The translations under genes were made by a program, and so were the position numbers. 7,869 nucleotides of DNA from Bacteroidota bacterium (GTDB lineage Bacteria; Bacteroidota; Bacteroidia; Bacteroidales; Marinifilaceae). Within the stretch, counting starts at the first letter, position 1; each line of letters begins with the position of its first letter. The stretch is taken from NCBI GenBank assembly GCA_023400335.1, contig JAEXFF010000128.1, positions 1-7,869 on the forward strand. The letters are read 5' to 3'. Positions 1 through 7,760 of the stretch are shown here, piece by piece. Under the pieces are notes generated by a model. The model was not told the origin of the DNA, searched no databases, and saw only the letters and a program-made list of their open reading frames with translations.

Positions 1-2566
1 CGGGGTGAGCCGTATCAACTACACGGGTGAATTTACAGTACGCATGAAACCGCATTACAGTGAGTTTAACATTATGAATTCCCAGGAACAGATGGGTATT
101 TATCAGGAAATGCAAGCAAAAGGGTACTTGAATTTCGGAGAAACGATGAGAGCCTCCAACAGCGGTGTATACGGTAAGATGTATAACCTGCTGAATACCT
201 ATGATCCAATTACCGGTACGTTTGCGCTTCAGAACACCAAATCTGCCCGCAACGCTTATTTGCGTCAGGCTGAAATGCGCAATACCAACTGGTTCGACAG
301 ACTGTTTGAAAACAGTGTGATGCAGAACCATTCTGTCAGCATGAGCGGTGGTACAGACAAAGCAGTTTTTTATGCTTCTTTGAGCGCCATGGTTGATCCG
401 GGTTGGTCCAAACAAAGTAAAGTACAACGTTATACAGCAAATATCAATGCGAATTATAACCTTTACAAAAACCTTTCTTTAAATTTAATTGGTAACGCAG
501 CTTTCCGTAAACAAACTGCTCCCGGAACTCTGGCTCAGGAAATAGATGTTGTATCCGGAGAAGTAAAACGTTCTTTCGATATCAACCCCTATAGTTATGC
601 TTTGAACACTTCCAGAGCATTGGATGCCAATGAGTTTTATACCCGTAACTATGCTCCGTTTAACATTATGCATGAGTTGCAGAATAACTACATGGATTTG
701 AATGTAACGGATTTAAGATTCCAGGGAGAACTCAAATGGAAAATCCTTCCCAGTCTGGAAGTTGGCGCTATGGGAGCATTAAAGTATTCAGCTTCCATCA
801 TGGAACACCACATCAAGGATGAATCCAATCAAGCCCTAGCTTACCGCGCTATGCCGGATGCTACTGTAAGGAAAGCAAATCCGTATTTATATAAAGATCC
901 GGATTATCCGTACGATCTTCCGATTTCTGTATTACCTGAAGGAGGTATCTATGAAAGAACCGACAATAAGATGCTCGGTTATGACTTCCGTGCAGATTTG
1001 TCCTGGAATCAGGTATTTAATGAAATCCATATTGTGAATTTTTACGGTGGTATGTTGTTGCAAACCGTTGATCGTCAAAAAAACTGGTCACGTGGTTGGG
1101 GTCGTCAGTATTCTATGGGAGACATTTCTTATTATGCTTATGAAGTATTTAAAAAAGGCGTAGAAGATAATTCCGATTATTTTACAGTAGACAATAGCCG
1201 CTCCCGTTTAGCTGCTTTCTTCGGAACAGCAACCTATTCCTATAAGGGGCGTTATACCGTCAGTGGAACTGGCCGTTATGAAGGAACCAATAAATTAGGT
1301 AAAAGTCATTCATCCCGTTGGATTCCAACCTGGAATATATCGGGAGCTTGGAATATGCATGAAGAAGATTTCTTCAAGAATTTGGAACCTGCACTTACTC
1401 ATTTTACAGTAAGAGCTTCCTATAGTTTGACGGCAGACCGGGGACCATCAAATGTGACAAACTCTAAGCCTGTGTATCTTAGTGGTACGCCTTTCCGTCC
1501 GGAAACGAATGCAAAAGAGACAGCGATCTATTTAGATGATATAGAAAACAGCGAACTGACTTACGAGAAAAAACATGAGCTGAATATAGGAGTAGATATG
1601 GGCTTCTTAAATGACCGGATCAATTTTACAATTGACGGATATAAACGTAACAATTATGATTTAATTGGCCCTGTTACGACTATAGGTGTTGGCGGCGTAG
1701 TGGATAAAATGGCTAATGTAGCTGAAATGAAAGCTCATGGTGTAGAATTTTCTTTATCTACAACAAACATCAACTTGAAGAATTTCCGGTGGACTACTGA
1801 TTTAATTTTTTCATATGCTAAGAATGAAATTAGCAAAATGAAAACCAGAAAACGGGCTATCGATATGATTACCGGTAACGGATTTGGTTTGGAAGGTTAT
1901 CCGGTGCGTTCGTTATTTTCAATTCCTTTCCGGGGACTGAATGAGGACGGTATTCCTGTATTTCTGGATCAGGACGGGAACATTACTTCAACGGATGTTT
2001 ATTTTCAAACTACCGATTTAGGCTTTTTGAAATATGAAGGTTCAAGTGAACCCACCATTACGGGTAGTTTTGGAAATACATTCTCTTATAAAGGATTAAA
2101 GCTGAATGTATTTATGACCTATTCATTTGGTAATAAGATCCGTCTGGATCCGGTTTTTAAAGGAAGATATTCTGATTTGGATGCTATGCCGAAAGAATTC
2201 AAAAATCGTTGGATGGTACCGGGAGATGAAAAATATACCCATGTACCTGTAATTGTCAGTCAACGTCAGCATAAAAACAATTCAAAATTGAATTATGCTT
2301 ATAATACCTATAATTATTCTGATGTACGTACGGCTGACGGTGGGTTTATCCGGATGAAGGAAATATCTTTATCTTACGATTTCCCTAAAAGACTTCTTAC
2401 CAAGATTGGCTTTAACAGTCTATCCATGAAAGTACAGGGGACTAATCTTTTCCTGATTTATGCTGACGATAAGCTGAATGGTCAGGATCCAGAATTTTTC
2501 CGTTCCGGTGGTGTTGCCGCTCCTGTGCCCAAGCAGTTCACATTCACTTTAAGGTTAGGCTTATAA
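1..2566 (+). CDS. SusC/RagA-type TonB-dependent outer-membrane transporter, 5'-truncated by window edge
   Basis: This is the C-terminal ~854 residues of a SusC/RagA family beta-barrel that imports oligosaccharides or peptides across the outer membrane using TonB energy. Only frame 2 is open from the edge (first full codon 2-4), and it enters at the post-plug sequence INYTGEF, followed by NIMNSQEQM. The signal peptide, carboxypeptidase-regulatory-like domain, TonB box and plug are therefore upstream. The GTG at 5 is an internal Val codon, not a start. Family marks, numbered from that Val, include HSVSMSGGTDKAVFYASL (from about 109), GRYEGTNKLGK in mid-barrel, FIRMKEISLSYDFP (from 781), and NLFLIYADD (from 814) followed by NGQDPE. 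The protein ends in a strand, FTFTLRLGL, typical of a barrel C-terminus. Family members are usually about 1,000-1,100 residues long, so roughly 150-250 are missing. The SusD partner starts 6 bases after the stop. Family assignment is very secure; the substrate is unknown. Confidence 0.96.
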   Translation, partial: GVSRINYTGEFTVRMKPHYSEFNIMNSQEQMGIYQEMQAKGYLNFGETMRASNSGVYGKMYNLLNTYDPITGTFALQNTKSARNAYLRQAEMRNTNWFDRLFENSVMQNHSVSMSGGTDKAVFYASLSAMVDPGWSKQSKVQRYTANINANYNLYKNLSLNLIGNAAFRKQTAPGTLAQEIDVVSGEVKRSFDINPYSYALNTSRALDANEFYTRNYAPFNIMHELQNNYMDLNVTDLRFQGELKWKILPSLEVGAMGALKYSASIMEHHIKDESNQALAYRAMPDATVRKANPYLYKDPDYPYDLPISVLPEGGIYERTDNKMLGYDFRADLSWNQVFNEIHIVNFYGGMLLQTVDRQKNWSRGWGRQYSMGDISYYAYEVFKKGVEDNSDYFTVDNSRSRLAAFFGTATYSYKGRYTVSGTGRYEGTNKLGKSHSSRWIPTWNISGAWNMHEEDFFKNLEPALTHFTVRASYSLTADRGPSNVTNSKPVYLSGTPFRPETNAKETAIYLDDIENSELTYEKKHELNIGVDMGFLNDRINFTIDGYKRNNYDLIGPVTTIGVGGVVDKMANVAEMKAHGVEFSLSTTNINLKNFRWTTDLIFSYAKNEISKMKTRKRAIDMITGNGFGLEGYPVRSLFSIPFRGLNEDGIPVFLDQDGNITSTDVYFQTTDLGFLKYEGSSEPTITGSFGNTFSYKGLKLNVFMTYSFGNKIRLDPVFKGRYSDLDAMPKEFKNRWMVPGDEKYTHVPVIVSQRQHKNNSKLNYAYNTYNYSDVRTADGGFIRMKEISLSYDFPKRLLTKIGFNSLSMKVQGTNLFLIYADDKLNGQDPEFFRSGGVAAPVPKQFTFTLRLGL

Positions 2567-2581
2567 AAATTAATGATTATG
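2567..2581 (+). other. SusC-SusD junction with two in-frame start codons
   Basis: Six bases (AAATTA) separate the SusC-like stop from ATG-ATT-ATG. No Shine-Dalgarno-like purine run is visible, which is usual in Bacteroidetes, where A/T-rich leaders often suffice. The first ATG is used here because it is closest to the upstream stop, favouring reinitiation or coupling, but starting at the second (2579) would lose only two residues ahead of the signal peptide. Which one is used is undecided. Confidence 0.45.
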
Positions 2582-4132
2582 AATAAGAAATATATTATAT
2601 TACTATTTATCACGGCGCTGGCATTGCTCAGTGTTTCGTGCGACGATTATCTGAGTACTACTCCTGATAATCGGACCGAGCTTGATACAAAGCAGAATAT
2701 AACAAAATTACTTGTAACGGGATATGCTACGTCGTCTTATGTTTACCTTACAGAGTTTATGTCTGATAATATAGATGACCGCGGTAATAATGGTTATTCT
2801 TCTTTGAGCAGGCTTCAGGAACAAACTTATGCTTGGGAAGATACTCAGGAAGTGGGGACAGATTCTCCTAAAAGTTTTTGGGCCAGTTGTTATGCGGCTA
2901 TTGCTACGGCCAATCATGCTTTAGAAGCTATCGAAAATTATGAAAACCCGGAAGAATTGAATCCGCAAAAAGCGGAAGCTTTGTTGATCCGGGCTTATCA
3001 TCATTTCCTTTTGGTCAATGTCTTTTGTAAACAATATAATGAACAAACCAGTACTTCTGATTTGGGAATTCCTTATATGGAAATACCAGAAACGACCGTG
3101 AGTCCTTATTATGAAAGAGGTACAGTGGCCGAAGTATATCAAAAAATACAAAAGGATTTAGAGGAAGCTCTTCCACTTGTAGACGATAACATTTACACGG
3201 TACCGAAATATCATTTTAATAAGAAAGCAGCTTATGCTTTTGCTGCACGGTTTTATCTCTATATACACAAATACGATAAAGTAATTGAGTGTGCAAATCT
3301 AGTATTTGGTGGTAATCCTGAAAATATTCTTCGGGATATGACCGCTATTGATCGGTCTGCGCAATACGGGCCTATTGCGGAGGATTATGTAAAGACCGAA
3401 CACCAGGCAAATCTAATGCTTATTTCACTAAATTCTAATATTGCTGTAGCTTTTGGGAATTATAACAGTGGAAAGAAATACCAGCATTGTAAGTTCACAG
3501 CTTTAGAAACTGTACAGTCAGAAGGACCTTGGGGCAAATGGAATGCCGAGTTATTCTATTTACCAGCATTAAACTATACAGCAGGTTATCTTTGTACGCC
3601 GAAATTGCCTTACTATTTCGAATATACGGATCCTGTAGCCAAAATCGGGTATGTTCATTCTATTTTACCTGCTTTTCAATCCGATGAATTACTTCTTTGC
3701 CGGGCTGAAGCCTATATAATGCTTCAGGATTACAGTGGGGCAACCAATGATTTAGCGATTTGGATGTCCCGGCATACAACTTCTACTATAAAATTGACAA
3801 GGGAATTGATTAATAGTTATTATTCGGATTTGGCTGATTATACGCCTTATGAACCAACGGTAAAGAAACAATTAAATCCGGCCACACCCATTGTTTCCAA
3901 AGAGCAAGAAAATTTCTTGTATTGTTTATTACACTTCCGCCGCATTGAAACTATACACGAAGGATTACGCTGGTTCGATATTAAACGTTTCGGTATAAAA
4001 ATATACCGTCGTTATGTCAATCCAAACAATGATGTGACAGTTACAGATTCCCTGGAAGTAGACGATCCGCGCCGGGCACTTCAGCTTCCATACGATGTAA
4101 TCAGTGCCGGAATGACTCCGAATCCAAGGTAA
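2573..4132 (+). CDS. SusD/RagB-type nutrient-binding surface lipoprotein
   Basis: This 519-residue protein is the expected lid and ligand-binding partner of the upstream SusC-like barrel, anchored on the outer face of the outer membrane. A lipoprotein signal peptide (KK, hydrophobic core 7-19) ends at Cys23 in SVSC, followed by DDYL, the usual SusD mature start. The N-terminal half has helical TPR-like segments, such as RAYHHFLLVNVFCKQYN and KKAAYAFAARFYLYIHKYDK. The C-terminal half has the SusD signatures SDELLLCRAEAY (370-381) and RRIETIHEGLRWFDIKRF (456-473), and the protein finishes with DDPRRALQLPYDVISAG and then NPR. The length is normal for the family. Start: ATG at 2573, with a second in-frame ATG at 2579; both leave a working signal peptide. 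The 6-base gap to the SusC-like gene implies co-transcription. Ligand-binding residues cannot be read from sequence in this diverse family, so specificity is open. Confidence 0.96.
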   Translation: MIMNKKYIILLFITALALLSVSCDDYLSTTPDNRTELDTKQNITKLLVTGYATSSYVYLTEFMSDNIDDRGNNGYSSLSRLQEQTYAWEDTQEVGTDSPKSFWASCYAAIATANHALEAIENYENPEELNPQKAEALLIRAYHHFLLVNVFCKQYNEQTSTSDLGIPYMEIPETTVSPYYERGTVAEVYQKIQKDLEEALPLVDDNIYTVPKYHFNKKAAYAFAARFYLYIHKYDKVIECANLVFGGNPENILRDMTAIDRSAQYGPIAEDYVKTEHQANLMLISLNSNIAVAFGNYNSGKKYQHCKFTALETVQSEGPWGKWNAELFYLPALNYTAGYLCTPKLPYYFEYTDPVAKIGYVHSILPAFQSDELLLCRAEAYIMLQDYSGATNDLAIWMSRHTTSTIKLTRELINSYYSDLADYTPYEPTVKKQLNPATPIVSKEQENFLYCLLHFRRIETIHEGLRWFDIKRFGIKIYRRYVNPNNDVTVTDSLEVDDPRRALQLPYDVISAGMTPNPR

Positions 4133-4158
4133 TATTTATGTAATTAAAAAAGAGAAAT
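4133..4158 (+). other. Longest internal spacer and leader of the metallopeptidase gene
   Basis: This 26-base A/T-rich spacer separates the SusD-like and peptidase genes. It ends in a purine run, AAAAAAGAGAAAT, directly before the ATG at 4159. The AGAG (4151-4154) lies only 4 bases from the ATG, so it is at best a weak Shine-Dalgarno element. No Bacteroidetes-type promoter (TAnnTTTG) and no hairpin was seen, so a separate transcript starting here is not supported. Confidence 0.4.
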
Positions 4159-5055
4159 ATGAAAAAAATAGTAATATATCTGCTCGCTTTTACATTGACA
4201 GGATCTCTCTGGTCCTGTGATGAAAATGAACCCAGCAGTCATAGTATTTTTGATACAACTGATGAGTCCGGGACTGCATTTGACCAATGGTTACTTTCTA
4301 ATTATGTTTATCCTTATAATATAGAGGTTAAATACAAGATGGAAGATATTGAGTCGAGTATGGATTATACTTTGGCCCCGGCTATGCCAGATAAATGTAT
4401 GGCTTTAGCTAAATTAATCAAATATTTATGGCTGGAAGCCTATGATGAAGTTGCAGGCTTGGAATTTACCCGTACCTATGTGCCGAGAATTATTCATATG
4501 ATTGGCTCCGGTGCATATAATAGTAATAATACTGTTATTTTGGGTACAGCAGAGGGGGGATTAAAAATTACGCTTTATCGGGTAAATAACATCAATCCCC
4601 AAACGATAACGGCTGCAGAATTGAACGATGCTTATTTAAAAACCATGCATCATGAGTTTGGTCATATCCTGAATCAGATCAAAAATTATCCGGTAGATTT
4701 TTTGAGTATTACTCAGAATGATTATATCGGGGACGACTGGAACTCGGCCTCTTTAGCTGAGGCTAAAGAAAAAGGTTTTGTAAGTCAGTATGCCCGTAGT
4801 TATGATAGCGAAGATTTCGTTGAGATTATTTCAATATTTGTAACCCGGGATCAAGAAACCTGGGATGTGCTGTTGGAATCGGCCAACACGACAGCACCAG
4901 GAAATGAAAAAACCGGTAAGCAGCTTATTGAACAAAAATTCGAAATTGTAAAAAATTATCTGAAAGATTCCTGGAATATTGATATTTACAAGCTACGGGA
5001 AGTGGTATTGAGACGAGGTAACAGTATTGATCAATTGGATTTAACACACATTTAA
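4159..5055 (+). CDS. Putative zinc-binding metallopeptidase lipoprotein (Peptidase_Mx1-like)
   Basis: This 298-residue lipoprotein resembles the putative zinc metallopeptidase family Peptidase_Mx1 (PF15890, assigned from memory), common next to SusCD pairs in Bacteroidales. The signal peptide ends at Cys20 (LWSC), and the next residues, DENE, fit a surface-export signal. The catalytic motif HEFGH lies at 165-169, preceded by another His (164) and followed by ILNQ. The two motif histidines should bind zinc and Glu166 should be the catalytic base. The segment YDSEDFVEIIS (215-225) matches the conserved downstream acidic motif; Glu218 or Glu222 is the likely third ligand by analogy with gluzincins, which is inference. 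It is full length for the family. The gap upstream is 26 bases and downstream 11, so it sits inside the operon. Probable role: trimming proteins or peptides at the cell surface before import. Activity and substrate are not shown by the sequence. Confidence 0.9.
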   Translation: MKKIVIYLLAFTLTGSLWSCDENEPSSHSIFDTTDESGTAFDQWLLSNYVYPYNIEVKYKMEDIESSMDYTLAPAMPDKCMALAKLIKYLWLEAYDEVAGLEFTRTYVPRIIHMIGSGAYNSNNTVILGTAEGGLKITLYRVNNINPQTITAAELNDAYLKTMHHEFGHILNQIKNYPVDFLSITQNDYIGDDWNSASLAEAKEKGFVSQYARSYDSEDFVEIISIFVTRDQETWDVLLESANTTAPGNEKTGKQLIEQKFEIVKNYLKDSWNIDIYKLREVVLRRGNSIDQLDLTHI

Positions 5056-5066
5056 AAAAGTATATT

Positions 5067-6392
5067 ATGAAAAAAATACTATATCTAATCCTTCTTCTCC
5101 CGTTCTTTTCTTTGCAATCCTGCATTGAGGACGAGAAAGATATATTTGACACTTCTGCGGCCGAAAGGATTGCGGCTGCCATGAAGGAATACAGGGCTAC
5201 AATTGCCGCTGCTGAAAACGGCTGGTTGCTGGCTTATTATCCCGAGAAAAATCATTCCATCGGAGGATACAACATGATTGCTAAGTTTACGGCAGACGGA
5301 AATGTAACTTTATGTTCAGAGGTAGCAACCACCCATTATCAAATGGGAGATACTGTTTCTTCTGAATATGATATCATCTCTGATATGGGACCGGTATTGA
5401 CTTTTAATACCTACAATGAAATCATCCATTACTTTACAGAACCCAAAGGTTCTCAGGATGTAGACGGTATGTGCGGGGATTATGAATTTGTGTTTATGGA
5501 AGTGACTCCCAGTAAAATCGTACTGAAAGGGAAGAAATATGGCAATAAACTGGTGATGACCCGTTTGGATGGACCACTGAATGCAAAAGAATATTTCCAG
5601 GAAGTATTAGTAGCAGAAGAAGCTTCCTCTTATGGAAATTATAACTTCTTGATAAATGAAGATACGATTTGTATTGCAAATCGTTCTGGTCGGGTTTTGA
5701 CAGTTTCTTATAATGAAATTAATGCAGAGGGAGAGACGGTTGTAAATGAAGAGGATCTAGCTTTCACTTGTACTCCTACAGGAATAAAACTATATGAACC
5801 ATTTGTTTATACGAGAGACGACAGAAATAATCAGCAAGTAACCATGGAAAATTTCGAGTGGAATGAAGAACAAAAATCTTTTATTTGTACGGATGCAGGA
5901 GTAGATGTGAAGTTAGCCGTATATATGCCTGAAGGTTTCCATTTTTATAATGATTATCTGGGAAATTATACAATGAAATATACTGGTGGTAAAACCGCAA
6001 CAGTTACGATAAGTCGGAAAGAAAGTAAAAAAACGTATACTCTTTCCGGCAGCGTGTTCCCTTATGATTTAGAATTGAAATACGATCTGGGAGCAGGTAT
6101 AATTGGTCTGAAAGTTCAAAAAAGATTAGGGCTTATTTCAGAAGGATTGTATATGGGTATTGTTATGTATGATTCATCCACCAATTATTTAACATGGGGC
6201 GATGCCGGACTAAAAGGAGTCGTTTCTGAAGAAAATGGTAAAATGGTTATTACTATGATAGATGATAAGATGTGGGTTGACTACAAAGCAGACTCTTTCT
6301 ATTATTATTCTTTCGATGATTCAGGGACTAGAGTCAGCAGTTATGCCAACCAATATGGCCGGTTTACCAATGTTGTATTTGTAAAGCAATAA
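5067..6392 (+). CDS. DUF4302-type surface lipoprotein
   Basis: This 441-residue lipoprotein of the DUF4302 type (PF14135, assigned from memory) has no known biochemical function. The signal peptide ends at Cys19 (LQSC), then IEDEKD, an acid-rich stretch consistent with surface display. The family's N-terminal pattern is clear: an amphipathic helix AAERIAAAMKEYRATIAAA, then ENGWLLAYYPE with Trp53, then GGYNM (66-70) and a beta-rich region. From about residue 292 a separate-looking module begins with HFYNDYLGNY and runs through alternating strands to the C-terminus. A related DYLG-W module ends the next protein, which suggests a shared fold. There is no recognisable catalytic motif. It starts 11 bases after the peptidase stop, with an A-rich leader (5054-5059), and is 5 bases from the next gene, so it is operonic. 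It is probably a substrate-binding or scaffold accessory of the SusCD complex; that role is inferred from context only. Confidence 0.88.
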   Translation: MKKILYLILLLPFFSLQSCIEDEKDIFDTSAAERIAAAMKEYRATIAAAENGWLLAYYPEKNHSIGGYNMIAKFTADGNVTLCSEVATTHYQMGDTVSSEYDIISDMGPVLTFNTYNEIIHYFTEPKGSQDVDGMCGDYEFVFMEVTPSKIVLKGKKYGNKLVMTRLDGPLNAKEYFQEVLVAEEASSYGNYNFLINEDTICIANRSGRVLTVSYNEINAEGETVVNEEDLAFTCTPTGIKLYEPFVYTRDDRNNQQVTMENFEWNEEQKSFICTDAGVDVKLAVYMPEGFHFYNDYLGNYTMKYTGGKTATVTISRKESKKTYTLSGSVFPYDLELKYDLGAGIIGLKVQKRLGLISEGLYMGIVMYDSSTNYLTWGDAGLKGVVSEENGKMVITMIDDKMWVDYKADSFYYYSFDDSGTRVSSYANQYGRFTNVVFVKQ

Positions 6393-6406
6393 AATTTATG
6401 ACTATG
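6393..6406 (+). other. Junction with two in-frame start codons before the BACON lipoprotein
   Basis: Only AATTT separates the DUF4302-type stop from ATG-ACT-ATG-AAA. The layout closely copies the SusC-SusD junction: stop, short A/T leader, ATG-N3-ATG, then Lys or Asn-Lys codons opening a lipoprotein signal peptide. No Shine-Dalgarno element is visible. The first ATG is chosen for its proximity to the upstream stop; the second, at 6404, gives MKKLFYIF, an equally good signal peptide start. Confidence 0.45.
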
Positions 6407-7747
6407 AAAAAATTATTTTATATATTTTCTCTTTGTCTGCTTGCCTTTGCAATAGGCTGTTCTGATGGAGAAAATGATACTACAGTTCCAGAACTGGGAA
6501 TAGAAAGTTCCGGGGTAATATTTTCAGTACTCGGAGGAACGGGAACCATCGAACTAAAAGCTCCCGGGGCTACTGCTACTGCTGATCAGGATTGGTTTAC
6601 GGTATCCGTTTCCGGAAAGACTATCACCGTTACAGCTTCTCCGAATAATACAGTAAATGGACGTACAGGATTGGTACTTATTAAACAAAACGGTTTAGAA
6701 AGAGTTGTTCCTGTAACACAAAGTGGTAATAGAGCTCCGGCTCCGGAAGTAACAGAGATTATGATGCCTATTAAAGCCAGTGAAGCTTTTATTTTCGTAG
6801 ATTGTGAAATACCGTTTACGGCAACATCGCAGGCAGATTGGCTGACGACCCGGGTAATGGGGGATACGTTAGTACTCAAAACTGCCGATAATAGTGGTCA
6901 TCCTATCCGGACAACGACTGTAATGCTTACGTCGGGAACTTTTAATGTATCTGTTACTGTTACTCAGGACGGTATTGTTTTAATACCTGAAAATACGGAC
7001 GTAATTCTTTCCAATGACGGAGAAACTCTGAAAGTGCCAGTAGAAGCTTCCGGAACATTTACGGCTAAATCCAGTGCATCCTGGTTAAGTGTTAGCAAGG
7101 GCAGCAATTATGTAAATATTACAGCTGAAAAGAATCCAGGAACTGCTGCTCGTACAGCTGTAGTTACCCTTAGTCTGGACGGTTATAATGTTGAGATCCA
7201 GGTAACTCAAAGACTTTATATTTACACAGACTATCTGGGAACCTGGAGACTGAATGCAAAATCCAGGAAAGACGGTAGTGCCGTAACCCTTGAAGTGAAA
7301 ATTGTTGAAAAAGTGGCAGGGACTTCTTATTTGGTATATGGTTGGGGTGGTTCCGATCTGGCTACGAATTTCCCCTTTACCATGAACTTCACCGCAGCAG
7401 ATGGTACGATTAGGGTTGAAAACCAGGAAAATATGGGTACAGACGAAGATGGGTATCAGGTTGCCTTTACAGGTGCTACAAAAGCCTATAGTATTAGTCT
7501 CGGAAAATATACCTGTATGATTAGTCAGAGAAAAGGCAATGTTGTCACCTGGATAACACAGGACGATATTATCGGTGTAGGATACCATTTTAAAAAGCCG
7601 GATAGCTGGTATTCTTACAATGTAGATCCTGTAACGACAGATATGACAATGACCAGAATTTCTTCTGCCACAAGTGGAATAAGTACAATGTCTTCTGGAA
7701 AAAATGCACGATCAGTTTCCGTAGAAAAAGCTATAGCTGAAAAGTAA
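6398..7747 (+). CDS. Surface lipoprotein with three BACON-like domains and a beta-rich C-terminal module
   Basis: This 449-residue protein has a lipoprotein signal peptide ending at Cys21 (AIGC), followed by SDGEND. Three Ig-like BACON repeats follow, at roughly 33-110, 115-192 and 195-272. Each has the family's mid-domain Trp (DWFTV with W66, DWLTT with W148, SWLSV with W229) and a closing V-T-Q strand (TQ at 107, 189, 270), giving a period of 81-82 residues. From DYLGTW (278-283) to about 421 is a beta-rich module resembling the C-terminus of the preceding protein. The last 28 residues (422-449) are Ser-rich with basic residues and look unstructured. BACON domains occur in Bacteroidetes surface proteins and were proposed to bind carbohydrate or mucin; here they may instead serve as a spacer stalk. 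There is no catalytic domain. It is the last gene of the operon, with a terminator-like hairpin 20 bases after the stop. The ligand is unknown. Confidence 0.88.
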   Translation: MTMKKLFYIFSLCLLAFAIGCSDGENDTTVPELGIESSGVIFSVLGGTGTIELKAPGATATADQDWFTVSVSGKTITVTASPNNTVNGRTGLVLIKQNGLERVVPVTQSGNRAPAPEVTEIMMPIKASEAFIFVDCEIPFTATSQADWLTTRVMGDTLVLKTADNSGHPIRTTTVMLTSGTFNVSVTVTQDGIVLIPENTDVILSNDGETLKVPVEASGTFTAKSSASWLSVSKGSNYVNITAEKNPGTAARTAVVTLSLDGYNVEIQVTQRLYIYTDYLGTWRLNAKSRKDGSAVTLEVKIVEKVAGTSYLVYGWGGSDLATNFPFTMNFTAADGTIRVENQENMGTDEDGYQVAFTGATKAYSISLGKYTCMISQRKGNVVTWITQDDIIGVGYHFKKPDSWYSYNVDPVTTDMTMTRISSATSGISTMSSGKNARSVSVEKAIAEK

Positions 7748-7760
7748 ATTAAGAAGTATT

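Noticed and set aside
5..7. GTG as a start codon for the first gene
   Set aside because: The frame stays open to the window edge and enters mid-protein, just past where the plug domain should end. No signal peptide follows, so this is an internal Val.
4138..4143. ATG-TAA start-stop pair in the spacer before the peptidase gene
   Set aside because: A minimal uORF of this kind could affect translation, but in an A/T-rich spacer it is easily chance, and there is no further support for it.
4925..5182. Minus-strand open frame (85 codons) spanning the peptidase/DUF4302 junction
   Set aside because: It crosses two solid + strand genes and encodes no recognisable protein, so it is treated as chance.
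6586..6879. Minus-strand open frame (97 codons) opposite the first two BACON repeats
   Set aside because: It has no start signal or family resemblance and is fully covered by a well-supported gene on the other strand.
7085..7588. Long minus-strand open frame (167 codons) opposite the BACON lipoprotein gene
   Set aside because: The + strand reading has a clear signal peptide and domain pattern. The minus product is rich in Cys, Thr and Ile with no recognisable motif, and it looks like an antisense shadow.
1..7747. Recent horizontal acquisition of individual genes within the operon
   Set aside because: By eye, codon use, A/T bias and TAA stops are uniform across all five genes, with no mobile-element remnants at the junctions.
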